The position numbers were made by a program, and so were the translations under genes. The notes under the pieces were generated by a model. The model saw only the letters and a list, made by a program, of their open reading frames with translations, searched no databases and had not been told where the DNA came from. Shown one piece after another: positions 15,741 through 22,122 of a stretch of DNA of 22,122 bases; positions within the stretch are counted from its first letter, which is position 1; every line of letters begins with the position of its first letter. Origin of the DNA: Clostridia bacterium. Lineage in GTDB: Bacteria > Bacillota_A > Clostridia > Oscillospirales > Acutalibacteraceae. Location of the stretch: contig JAFYUD010000167.1 of NCBI GenBank assembly GCA_017549665.1, positions 1-22,122 of the forward strand, in the 5' to 3' direction.

Positions 15741-16754
15741 TCAGAATTTTATAAGAAGCTTTGCAAGTGAGCCGTCGTTATTCTTAAGCTTTTCAAATGC
15801 TTCCGTTGCGTTTTCCTTATCGTAAACTCCGCTGACCATCTTAAGCACGTCAGCCTTTCCGTCCTTTACAAGGTCGATAAGCTCTTCAAAATCCTTTGTG
15901 AAGGCATTTCTGCTGCCGAAGATATTAAGCTCCTTCTTAAGAATAATTGAATGAACGAAGGTTGTCTCACGCTTGCCGTTGCCGATGAGAATGATATTCG
16001 CACCGTGTGCTGCCTCGTCAATACAGCTTAAGAAGGTTTCAGGCGCACCGCATGCTTCAACGCAGACGTCAAAGCCGTTACCTGAGGTGAATTTCACTGC
16101 TGATTCGTGCAGATTTTCATTCTTTACATTCACAACACGGTCAGCGCCGTATTCTGCAGCAAGAGAAAGGCGGCTGTCAAGCATATCTGCAATCATAACC
16201 TTTGCGCCCATTGCCTTTGCTTTAAGAAGTGCAAAAAGACCGATAGGACCTGCGCCCATGATGAGAAGATTATCATTTTCTCTGACCTCTGCACGTGAAA
16301 GAGCATGACAGCTGATGGCAAAAGGCTCAATAAGTGCAAGCTCCTGTGCTGAAAGTCCTTTACCGTCAATAAGACGTGATACGGGCATTGTGATATATTC
16401 CCGGAAGCTGCCGTCACGCTGTACACCCATAGTCTGGTTGTCATGACATGCATTTACGATTCCACGCTTGCAGGCATAACATTCACCGCAATTGAAGTAG
16501 GGATTGCAGGTGATGATATCCCCTGCCTTGAGTCCCTTGTCATTTTCACCCACAGACACGATTTCTGCACTGAATTCATGACCGGGGATTCTGGGATATG
16601 TAGTAAAAGGCTGATTGCCTGTATATGATGCGACATCTGCACCGCAGATACCGCAGTATTTCACCTTAAGAAGTGCCTCTCCCTCATGTACTTCGGGCAT
16701 TTCCTTTTCTGTAATTCTGATTTCACCGGGGGTTGTTATCTGTATAGCTTTCAT
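15741..16754 (-). CDS. Zinc-dependent MDR dehydrogenase, LgoD/RspB-like (predicted L-galactonate 5-dehydrogenase)
   Basis: A 337-residue medium-chain dehydrogenase. Catalytic zinc ligands are Cys34 (CGICGAD) and His59-Glu60 (PGHE). The structural zinc set is Cys89, 92, 95 and 103. NAD site GAGPIG is at 167-172. GNQPF-TYPR-GHE, LIEPFAIS and the KKEL-GSRNA segment closely recall E. coli LgoD (L-galactonate to D-tagaturonate) and RspB. This fits the UxaB and UxaA genes downstream. The start is ATG 16754, two bases after the TGA of the gene upstream, with GGAG 8 bases ahead inside that gene; the TTG at 16760 is not needed. L-gulonate or L-idonate dehydrogenase activity is the alternative. Confidence 0.85.
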   Translation of the reverse strand: MKAIQITTPGEIRITEKEMPEVHEGEALLKVKYCGICGADVASYTGNQPFTTYPRIPGHEFSAEIVSVGENDKGLKAGDIITCNPYFNCGECYACKRGIVNACHDNQTMGVQRDGSFREYITMPVSRLIDGKGLSAQELALIEPFAISCHALSRAEVRENDNLLIMGAGPIGLFALLKAKAMGAKVMIADMLDSRLSLAAEYGADRVVNVKNENLHESAVKFTSGNGFDVCVEACGAPETFLSCIDEAAHGANIILIGNGKRETTFVHSIILKKELNIFGSRNAFTKDFEELIDLVKDGKADVLKMVSGVYDKENATEAFEKLKNNDGSLAKLLIKF

Positions 16755-16756
16755 AA

Positions 16757-17962
16757 TCAATTCTCCATGTCAATATATTCATTATTCCAGATTACTGCTG
16801 TTTTGAGAGGTGCACCCTTTGAATAGATTTTATTTACGTATGCACCCATGGGATCAGATGTGAATTCATCCTTATCAATAAGCTCCACAAGCTCATTGAA
16901 ACGGCTTTCGCAAAGAATCTCAATAGCTGTTTCCATGTGCTTCTGTGTGAAATTGATTGATGCAAAAATCACCTGATTCTTAAAACCGAAAGGCATTGTA
17001 TCATATGTAACCTTCGGTCCGAGAGAAAAGCTGTTGTAAATACCGTTACAGCCGAGTACACAGTTATCAAATGCAATTCTGTGTTCAACTGCAGTGCCTG
17101 ATGTACCCACAAACATTGTTGCGGTACCACCGATACGTTCTTTGACTGCTTCTGCTGTTTCAGCTTCTGTCATATTACCGCTTGAAAGGTAATCACAACC
17201 GAGAACATCCTTTACAAACACAGCCTTTTCACTGTCTTCGGGACTTCTTGCAACAAAAAGAATCTTTGCATCAGGCTGATTACGTCTTACCTGATCACCG
17301 ATAAATAAACCTGTTGTACCGAGACCGAAGATAACTGTTCTTGTGAATGTATTTTTTTCCGCATACTTCACAGCTTCATCTGCACTGCACTTGCGTTTTG
17401 CCATTTCAACACGGAAATTCTGACCGATACCAATATCACACATACGCTCATACTGAAAAACAGCACATGCATAAGGGTCTGCAAAAACAAGCTTCTTTGC
17501 AAGTGAAAGAGGAAGCTTTGCAGCATTTTCATACTTTTCGGGAAGATGAAGGAGCATTTCGGGATTAAAATAACCCTTATCACAGAAAATACCGTCTGCA
17601 CCGTCACAACCGTACTCAAAATATGTCTCATCCTCTGTAAATCTTGTAGGGTCACAGCTGTCACCGCCACGGATAAGAACGATTGCAAAACGGTTTTCGG
17701 AAGGCACCCATACAACGCCCTCATGTCCGTTTATAAGGCGTTTTTCACCTTCGGGAAATTTCTTTGAAAGCTCATGGCGCTGTCCCATACGCATCAATTC
17801 CATATCAGTACCGCAGAAGCCGCAGAATACAGGCATTGCCTCAATTCCCTGCAAGGCTTCCTCACCACGGAGACGCTGACGGGGTGGATTTATAAGGTTG
17901 ATTTCTCCGTAACAAAGAGGAGATTTTTCGTCATTCTGAAAATATGTAGCAAAAGTTTTCAT
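16757..17962 (-). CDS. Glucose-1-dehydrogenase-like MDR oxidoreductase, predicted first sugar oxidation
   Basis: A 401-residue protein that resembles the archaeal-type glucose dehydrogenase branch of the MDR family. CGFCGTD (47-53) and INGHEG (77-82, His80-Glu81) give a catalytic zinc site, a mid-segment reads ETYFEYGCDGADG (112-124), and GLGTTG (213-218) is the nucleotide site. The four-Cys structural zinc cluster usual in the family is missing, and an extra charged segment (184-205) sits before the Rossmann fold. Enzymes of this branch oxidise aldoses at C1 to lactones. It is the first gene of the operon. ATG 17962 is the likely start because AAAGGA lies 8 bases before it; that same site overlaps the ATG at 17971, which rules the latter out. 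Confidence 0.75.
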   Translation of the reverse strand: MKTFATYFQNDEKSPLCYGEINLINPPRQRLRGEEALQGIEAMPVFCGFCGTDMELMRMGQRHELSKKFPEGEKRLINGHEGVVWVPSENRFAIVLIRGGDSCDPTRFTEDETYFEYGCDGADGIFCDKGYFNPEMLLHLPEKYENAAKLPLSLAKKLVFADPYACAVFQYERMCDIGIGQNFRVEMAKRKCSADEAVKYAEKNTFTRTVIFGLGTTGLFIGDQVRRNQPDAKILFVARSPEDSEKAVFVKDVLGCDYLSSGNMTEAETAEAVKERIGGTATMFVGTSGTAVEHRIAFDNCVLGCNGIYNSFSLGPKVTYDTMPFGFKNQVIFASINFTQKHMETAIEILCESRFNELVELIDKDEFTSDPMGAYVNKIYSKGAPLKTAVIWNNEYIDMEN

Positions 17963-17992
17963 CAGAACCATCCTTTACGCATATATAAGATA

Positions 17993-18021
17993 ATTTTAAC
18001 ACAAGAATCATAAATTGTAAA
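17993..18021 (-). promoter_or_regulatory. Promoter of the sugar-oxidation operon
   Basis: TTTACA (18021-18016), a 17-nt spacer and TAAAAT (17998-17993), with an extended TGT. The leader is only about 25 nt, leaving no room for a riboswitch. No regulator gene for the operon is in the window. Confidence 0.75.
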
Positions 18022-18032
18022 CTTAAATATGC

Positions 18033-18066
18033 AAAAAAAAACTCAGGTCTGTTACAACCTGAGTTT
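18033..18066 (-). terminator. Terminator of apbE
   Basis: On the minus strand AAACTCAGGT, an 8-nt loop, ACCTGAGTTT and a T-run of about nine, starting 5 bases after the stop codon. It separates the redox cluster from the sugar operon promoter. Confidence 0.9.
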
Positions 18067-18070
18067 AATT

Positions 18071-19141
18071 TTATTTGTATTCAAACGTGTGATTTTCAAA
18101 TCCTGATGAATACACCTGTCTGCCGTCAGGATAAACCCACATAGCTTCGGTATTTTCAAGTGATTCAACAAGCCTTCTGCCTGTCTCTTCATCCATCAGG
18201 AATAACGCTGTTGACAGCGCATCTCCCATTCCCGAGTCTTCAGTGATAACCGATACGGAATTATATTTTGTACCCGGCATCAGTGTCTCAGGGTCGATGA
18301 TGTGATGATAATTCACACCGTTTACAGTGTAAAAACGCTGATAAGAGCCGCTTGTAACAACGGAATTTCCACTGAGTTCAATAAACTCGATGTACGGTGT
18401 TTCCTCATTTTCTCTGTCAGGATTTTCAATTCCTGCCCTGAAAGGCTTGTTTTCACCGTTGAGACCTATCGTACGGATATTTCCGCCCACGTTGAGAATA
18501 AACGAGGTTATGCCCTGACTTTCGAGATATTCGGCCGTTTTTTCAACTGCATAGCCCTTTGCGATTGCACCCACGTCAAGAAGCATCTGAGGGTCAGCAA
18601 GGAATACCGTGCTGTTTTCTTTATCGATAACAATATTATTTATATCGGTGTGCTCTGCAGCCTCCCTGAGCATTTCCATGTCGGGCAGCTGTGCATTTTC
18701 AGGGTCGTCAAGCCCCCATGCACGGTAATTGTGCCAGATTCTCAGAACACTGCCCATTGCAACGTTCACCTTACCGTCGGTACGGGTGTACATTTCCTTT
18801 GCAAACTCAAGCATATCGATAATCTTCGCATCAACCCTGACAGTCTGATGCACTCCGTCGATGACGTCATTTACCGTCACAAGATTATTCATCCCCTCGT
18901 AACGGGTATAAATATTGAAAAGACGATGGTATTCATCCAGCATAATTTCGATTTTATCGCACACTGCATCAAACTCCTCCTGCGTTTCCATGTAGCCGGT
19001 AATAGTTGTTGCAGTATCGAAATAATCAAAATAATAGGCATTATATTTAGTTTTCTCAGATTCTGTTTTACATGAGGTCATGGCAACAATCTGAACAAAA
19101 ATCAGACATATTGCCGCTATGCGCACAAGCTTTCTTTTCAA
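18071..19141 (-). CDS. apbE: FAD:protein FMN transferase, lipoprotein (ApbE)
   Basis: A 356-residue lipoprotein with a signal peptide ending in MTSC (Cys24). ApbE attaches FMN from FAD covalently to Thr or Ser of secreted or membrane redox proteins. Visible motifs are LLDVGAIAKGYA (187-198, Asp189), LNVGGN (216-221), HHIIDPETLMPG (279-290) and SGMGDALSTALF (303-314), whose Asp and Thr bind Mg. It should be active on the outer face of the membrane. The start codon is TTG, with CAGGTGA 6 bases upstream; this rare start and a hairpin overlapping the leader suggest low or controlled output. It follows the repeat lipoprotein and ends the RnfB/NusG-II/Gx cluster, which is typical of flavinylation systems. 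Confidence 0.93.
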   Translation of the reverse strand: MKRKLVRIAAICLIFVQIVAMTSCKTESEKTKYNAYYFDYFDTATTITGYMETQEEFDAVCDKIEIMLDEYHRLFNIYTRYEGMNNLVTVNDVIDGVHQTVRVDAKIIDMLEFAKEMYTRTDGKVNVAMGSVLRIWHNYRAWGLDDPENAQLPDMEMLREAAEHTDINNIVIDKENSTVFLADPQMLLDVGAIAKGYAVEKTAEYLESQGITSFILNVGGNIRTIGLNGENKPFRAGIENPDRENEETPYIEFIELSGNSVVTSGSYQRFYTVNGVNYHHIIDPETLMPGTKYNSVSVITEDSGMGDALSTALFLMDEETGRRLVESLENTEAMWVYPDGRQVYSSGFENHTFEYK

Positions 19142-19162
19142 GCGTATTCACCTGCCCTGTCA

Positions 19163-19195
19163 GAGAAAAACAGGGTGCTGCGATGTGCAACACCC
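19163..19195 (-). terminator. Terminator/possible attenuator between the repeat lipoprotein and apbE
   Basis: On the minus strand GGGTGTTGC, loop ACATC, GCAGCACCC, then TGTTTTT. A competing stem, CCCTGT (19175-19170) with ACAGGG (19160-19155), shares the CCC of the terminator and lies just before the apbE ribosome site, so the two folds exclude each other. Confidence 0.7.
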
Positions 19196-19216
19196 CATAG
19201 ATTTTACAACTTAAAT

Positions 19217-20293
19217 TTAAGCAACAGTTGCTGCTGCAACAGCTGCCTTGAGCATGCTGCTGATATTGATTGTGCAGCCTGCTGTTGCAAGGTCGCCTGT
19301 GCCGTAGCCTTCAGCATCTGCAAGTGCTGCGAAATCTGCAGCTGCCTTACCTTCAAGAGCTGCGTCGAATGCAGCTGCCTGAGCGTACCATTCAAGAACC
19401 TTACCCTCGCTGCCGTCGTGCTTTGTGCCGTAAGCAGCCATGTTGTATGCGTCACCTAATTCAATCTTTGTCTTAATCTCAGCAGCAACGTCTGTTGTTG
19501 ATGTGCCCTGAAGATTGAATGTGAGGCTTGTTGAAACAGAGTCTGTCTTAGCAACAACAACCTTGCCTTCTGCGTTTACAACTGCAGCAACGATTGTTGT
19601 GTCAACAGCAACAGAGCCGTCCTTTTCTTCTGTTGCGTCTGTGTTTGTAGCTGTTGCAGCAAATGCGATATTGAGAGCATCGTCTGCTGTAGCCTTTGTT
19701 TCAACTGCGTTAGCAACAGCCTTATCAAGAGCCTTCATGATGTTGCCTACGCTGATTGTGCAGCCTGCTGCTGCAAGGTCACCTGTTGTATATGTGTCTT
19801 CTGTCATGAATGCTTTGACTTCAGCAACTGTCTTGCCCTTTGCTGTTGCAGCAAAAGCATCAATCTGCTCAAACCATTCAAGAACCTTACCCTCGCTGCC
19901 GTCGTGCTTTGTGCCGTAAGCAGACATGTTGTAAGCTGCACCTAATTCATACTTTGTCTTTAATTCTGCTGCAGCAACAGCCTTGCCTTCTGATGTCCAT
20001 GCAGCTGATGCGTCAAGTGAGTCAACAGCTACGTCAACGATCTTGCCTTCTGCGTCAAGAAGAACTGCAACTGCAGTTGTTTCTACACTTGCCTTACCGT
20101 CTGTGTCGCCGTCTGCATCCTTAGCATCGCCGTACTTTGAAACGATACCGAGACCGAACTTGAGAGAAGCTGACTCTGATGTTTCGGGTGCGTTTGTTGA
20201 ATCTTCTGTACCTTCTGTCTTGTTACATGCTGCAAAAACAAACATTGTTGCAACTAATACAGCAACAAGAACTACGCTGAGAATTTTTTTCAT
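19217..20293 (-). CDS. Secreted lipoprotein with two internal repeats, candidate flavinylated or redox partner
   Basis: A 358-residue protein with a signal peptide and lipobox FAAC (Cys23), a Ser/Thr/Glu-rich linker (24-43), then two homologous units (about 45-193 and 207-353) offset by 162 residues. Each unit has a beta-rich front (VAVLLDAEGKIVDVAV; IVAAVVNAEGKVVVAK), a central YNM-AYGTKHDGSEGKVLEW block (121-140; 283-302) and an end motif GDLA-AGCTI (171-180; 333-342). The plan recalls FMN-bind domains, where a DxxSGAT-type Thr carries FMN; here the Asp-to-Thr spacing is one longer and Cys precedes Thr. I do not recognise a named family. It lies between the Gx protein and apbE, with its own promoter, so export and electron transfer are plausible but unproven. 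AAAGGAG fixes the start. Confidence 0.8.
   Translation of the reverse strand: MKKILSVVLVAVLVATMFVFAACNKTEGTEDSTNAPETSESASLKFGLGIVSKYGDAKDADGDTDGKASVETTAVAVLLDAEGKIVDVAVDSLDASAAWTSEGKAVAAAELKTKYELGAAYNMSAYGTKHDGSEGKVLEWFEQIDAFAATAKGKTVAEVKAFMTEDTYTTGDLAAAGCTISVGNIMKALDKAVANAVETKATADDALNIAFAATATNTDATEEKDGSVAVDTTIVAAVVNAEGKVVVAKTDSVSTSLTFNLQGTSTTDVAAEIKTKIELGDAYNMAAYGTKHDGSEGKVLEWYAQAAAFDAALEGKAAADFAALADAEGYGTGDLATAGCTINISSMLKAAVAAATVA
19387..19447 (-). repeat. 61-bp near-identical direct repeat, copy in the second unit
   Basis: Matches 19873-19933 at 60 of 61 bases; the copies are 486 bases (162 codons) apart. It encodes the conserved core around YGTKHDGSEGKVLEW of the second protein repeat. 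Confidence 0.9.
19873..19933 (-). repeat. 61-bp near-identical direct repeat, copy in the first unit
   Basis: Partner of 19387-19447 with one mismatch. Flanking parts of the two protein units are much more diverged, so identity is concentrated here. Confidence 0.9.
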
Positions 20294-20325
20294 TGTATTA
20301 TGCTCCTTTATTTTTTATCCTAATC

Positions 20326-20354
20326 ATTATTGCAAAATTTACAGCAATTGTCAA
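20326..20354 (-). promoter_or_regulatory. Internal promoter of the repeat lipoprotein gene
   Basis: TTGACA (20354-20349), a 17-nt spacer and AATAAT (20331-20326), with an extended TGC. It lies in the 98-base gap after the Gx gene and would let the lipoprotein be made in excess of the upstream membrane genes. Confidence 0.75.
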
Positions 20355-20391
20355 TAGTTTCATATACATTATTACAACACTGTAATATTTA

Positions 20392-20895
20392 CTACATTTT
20401 TATCGATTGTGTCCTTTTAATCAGCAGATTTGCACCGATTCCGATAAACACACCGGCAATACTGCCTGTTATTGCAAGAATTATCATATAATAACCGAGT
20501 TGTACGGTGTCAAACAGAAAAACAGCCACAAGAATCTGACCCAGATTGTGAGAAACTGCGCCTGCAACACTTACGCCCACAGTGGAGAAATTATCGATTT
20601 TCTTAAGCAGCACCATAAGTATAAGGCTCAGTACTGCGCCTGCTGCACTGTATGCAAGCGTCATAACATTGCCGAAGAGAAGTGAAACCGTAAAAAGCCG
20701 TATTGCAGAAACGGCAACAGCCTCTTTGAAACCGAAGCGGTACAGCACGAAAATTATAACAAGATTGGGAAGTCCCATTTTGACTCCCGGCACGGCAGAC
20801 CACAGCGGAGGCAGAATTGCCTCAAGATATGCGAGAATCAGAGCCACAGCGGTCATTATTCCCAGCAGAGCTATCTTTTTTGTCCTGTCTTTCAT
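20392..20895 (-). CDS. Gx transporter family membrane protein (EetB/heptaprenyl diphosphate synthase component I-like)
   Basis: A 167-residue protein with about five transmembrane helices, starting KKIALLGIMTAVALILAYLE. It has the family's PGVKMGLPNLVIIF and GAVSHNLGQILVA signatures. The family is often mislabelled 'heptaprenyl diphosphate synthase component I'; it looks like an ECF-type S component and is repeatedly found next to NusG-II proteins, FMN-binding lipoproteins and ApbE, including in flavin-based extracellular electron transfer loci. A role in supplying flavin or in membrane electron transfer is inferred from this. AGGGTGA precedes the ATG, and the gap to the NusG-II gene is 9 bases, so they form one operon with rnfB. 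Confidence 0.87.
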   Translation of the reverse strand: MKDRTKKIALLGIMTAVALILAYLEAILPPLWSAVPGVKMGLPNLVIIFVLYRFGFKEAVAVSAIRLFTVSLLFGNVMTLAYSAAGAVLSLILMVLLKKIDNFSTVGVSVAGAVSHNLGQILVAVFLFDTVQLGYYMIILAITGSIAGVFIGIGANLLIKRTQSIKM

Positions 20896-20904
20896 TTTGT
20901 CACC

Positions 20905-21303
20905 CTAAGCAACAGCGTCAAGGTCCGGCACGGCACTGTCAGCTGTTATTTCAATTACTATTTTGTGAGGCAGACATACTATTGTTTCTCCTGAATATGA
21001 AACAGCTCTGTGATTACTGCAGATTTTGTCAGGACAGTCAGCCTGAGAAATATAAGCCTTTCCGTCCTCAATAACGAGTGTATTTGAAAATTCATCATTT
21101 TCACCCGTTATTATTTCCACTGTTCTGTCTTCATACAGAGAATAACGCTCAGTTTCATTTCCGTCGATCTTCACAACCACCATACTGCCTTCCTGTCTGG
21201 TGAGATTTACTGTCAACAGACCTGCTGCCGCTATCAGCAGGATAACGGCAACAAGGATAATATCATTTTTAGTTTTTTTGCTGAGCTTCATATCATTCTG
21301 CAT
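20905..21303 (-). CDS. NusG domain II-containing membrane-anchored protein
   Basis: A 132-residue protein with one N-terminal membrane anchor (about 14-34) and an extracytoplasmic domain ending in the NusG-II signature: ADCPDKIC (88-95), then GETIVCLPHKIVIEI (105-119). Three Cys (90, 95, 110) could form a disulfide or bind a ligand. It is unrelated in function to the transcription factor NusG. The family accompanies Gx proteins and Rnf or EET gene sets. The ATG at 21303 overlaps the 3' end of rnfB by 11 bases. A second ATG at 21291 begins one base after the rnfB TGA and is an equally likely restart site; neither has a strong ribosome site, so translation probably depends on coupling. Confidence 0.87.
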   Translation of the reverse strand: MQNDMKLSKKTKNDIILVAVILLIAAAGLLTVNLTRQEGSMVVVKIDGNETERYSLYEDRTVEIITGENDEFSNTLVIEDGKAYISQADCPDKICSNHRAVSYSGETIVCLPHKIVIEITADSAVPDLDAVA

Positions 21304-22105
21304 TTTCTGTCAGTCTGAGGCTTTTAATACATTTAGTTGGACATACATCCGCACATACACCGCAGCCTGAACATTTGCTGTAATCAATTTTCGCAACATT
21401 GTTTGTGACTGTAATAGCCTTTTCAGGACAGTTAAGCTGACACTTCTTACAGCCGATACAGGCATTCTTACAATTCTTACGTGCAACGGCGCCCTTTTCC
21501 TCATTGCTGCACATAACAGCAGTTGATGCATTCTTCGGAATGATGCTGATTATATGCTTGGGACAGGTCTTCACACAAAGTGAACAGCCGATACATTTAC
21601 GGGGATCAACGTGTGCAAGTGAGTCAACGATACAGATTGCATCTGCAGGACATACCGAAGCACAGTCACCGCAGCCGATACAGCCGTAAATACATGATGA
21701 AGGTCCGCCGAAAAGCATGCCTGCTGCTGCGCAGCTTTCAATGCCATCGTACTCAGCCTTTTTCGTTGTTGCATTGCAGCTGCCGTTACAGGCAACGAAT
21801 GCAACTCCGCTTTCTGCAGCCTCACACTCGACGCCGAGTATGCCTGCAATATTTTCAGCAACTGCTGCTGCACCGGGCACACAGAGATTCGGTGCTGCGT
21901 CACCCTTTGCAACTGCTTCAGCATAGCTGTCACAGCCTGCATAACCGCAGGCACCGCAGTTTGCACCGGGAAGCACGTCTCTTATATTTTTTACTGTTTC
22001 ATCCTCTTCAACCTTGAAGAAGTGTGATGCAAGTGCAAGAAGAACACCTGCCGCAATACCTACTGATGCTACTACAAGAAGAGCTGTTAAAATATCCTGA
22101 ACCAT
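21293..22105 (-). CDS. rnfB: Electron transport complex subunit RnfB, four-ferredoxin-motif type
   Basis: A 270-residue protein. The N-terminal membrane helix is at about 5-28, the Fe-S domain has Cys50, 53, 58 and 75 (ANCGACGYAGC), and four CxxCxxCxxxCP motifs start at Cys142, 171, 216/219 and 245. That is four ferredoxin-like clusters plus the N-terminal one, more than in E. coli RnfB and typical of clostridia. RnfB takes electrons from reduced ferredoxin and passes them into the Rnf complex, which reduces NAD and pumps Na+ or H+. AAGGAGGAG lies 7 bases before the ATG. The other rnf genes would lie upstream beyond the right edge; the downstream genes here support flavin loading. Confidence 0.95.
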   Translation of the reverse strand: MVQDILTALLVVASVGIAAGVLLALASHFFKVEEDETVKNIRDVLPGANCGACGYAGCDSYAEAVAKGDAAPNLCVPGAAAVAENIAGILGVECEAAESGVAFVACNGSCNATTKKAEYDGIESCAAAGMLFGGPSSCIYGCIGCGDCASVCPADAICIVDSLAHVDPRKCIGCSLCVKTCPKHIISIIPKNASTAVMCSNEEKGAVARKNCKNACIGCKKCQLNCPEKAITVTNNVAKIDYSKCSGCGVCADVCPTKCIKSLRLTENAE

Positions 22106-22122
22106 AACCTACTCCTCCTTAA

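Noticed and set aside
12188..17962. Simple galacturonate (Uxa) operon
   Set aside because: UxaC is absent and two extra sugar dehydrogenases plus a lactonase type are present, which galacturonate catabolism does not need.
17963..17971. Start of the first sugar dehydrogenase at the more upstream ATG
   Set aside because: Its ATG overlaps the AAAGGA ribosome site itself, leaving no spacing; the next ATG (17962) is correctly placed.
18302..19075. 257-codon open frame on the plus strand opposite apbE
   Set aside because: apbE on the other strand has all family motifs; the opposite frame is rich in Cys and His without recognisable pattern and lacks a ribosome site.
19217..20293. Tandem DNA repeats read as a CRISPR or satellite array
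   Set aside because: There are only two copies, they are in frame within one gene and 162 codons apart, and no spacers are present.
19515..20357. Long open frames on the plus strand opposite the repeat lipoprotein
   Set aside because: They arise from the Ala/Thr-rich, GCN-biased codons of the real gene; they lack ribosome sites and typical protein composition.

Overview
The window looks like chromosome from a low-to-mid GC, Gram-positive anaerobe of the Clostridia, most likely an Oscillospiraceae/Ruminococcus-type gut or rumen bacterium. This is an inference. It rests on strong AGGAGG-type ribosome sites, extended -10 promoters, a clostridial multi-cluster RnfB, a long-form HPF, a preQ1/QueT uptake system, a MurK/MurQ recycling pair, and a plant-polysaccharide glycosidase tail at the left edge. 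No insertion sequence, phage gene or CRISPR array was seen.

Layout. (1) 1-533 (+) is the C-terminus of a secreted-type glycoside hydrolase. It converges on a minus-strand operon (3808 to 558): queT, an OmpR-type response regulator, a sensor histidine kinase and a divergent shikimate-kinase homologue. This operon starts from a promoter followed by a 16-bp palindrome and a probable preQ1-I riboswitch. (2) 4015-7393 (+) holds the ribosome hibernation factor hpf with its own promoter and terminator, then a three-gene unit: a PLP-dependent 'aluminium resistance' lyase, a ZIP metal transporter and a uridine-kinase-like P-loop enzyme. (3) 7441-9966 (-) holds a FAD-dependent oxidoreductase broken by a one-base frameshift and a ketopantoate-reductase-family gene, each with its own promoter. 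(4) 10028-10246 (+) has two serine tRNAs (UGA, GCU), followed by a small AT-rich inverted-repeat element. (5) 18021 to 10413 (-) is a tight five-gene sugar-oxidation operon (glucose-dehydrogenase-like MDR, LgoD/RspB-like MDR, tagaturonate reductase, altronate dehydratase, COG3618-like amidohydrolase/lactonase). It is followed, past a hairpin, by murK-murQ. (6) 22105 to 18071 (-) is the end of an Rnf-type redox cluster: RnfB, a NusG-domain-II protein, a Gx/EetB-like membrane protein, a lipoprotein made of two internal repeats, and the flavin transferase ApbE.

How the genes fit together. The sugar operon can be read as a complete predicted route from an L-sugar, best guess L-galactose: aldose to lactone to L-galactonate to D-tagaturonate to D-altronate to 2-keto-3-deoxygluconate. 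No uronate isomerase (UxaC) is present in it. In the Rnf region, ApbE is encoded next to a duplicated lipoprotein that carries a Gly-Asp-Leu-(Ala-rich)-Gly-Cys-Thr motif near the end of each repeat. This lipoprotein is the prime candidate for a new ApbE (flavinylation) client. These two regions, and the pairing of a two-component system with a riboswitch-controlled queuosine-precursor transporter, are the parts most worth testing.
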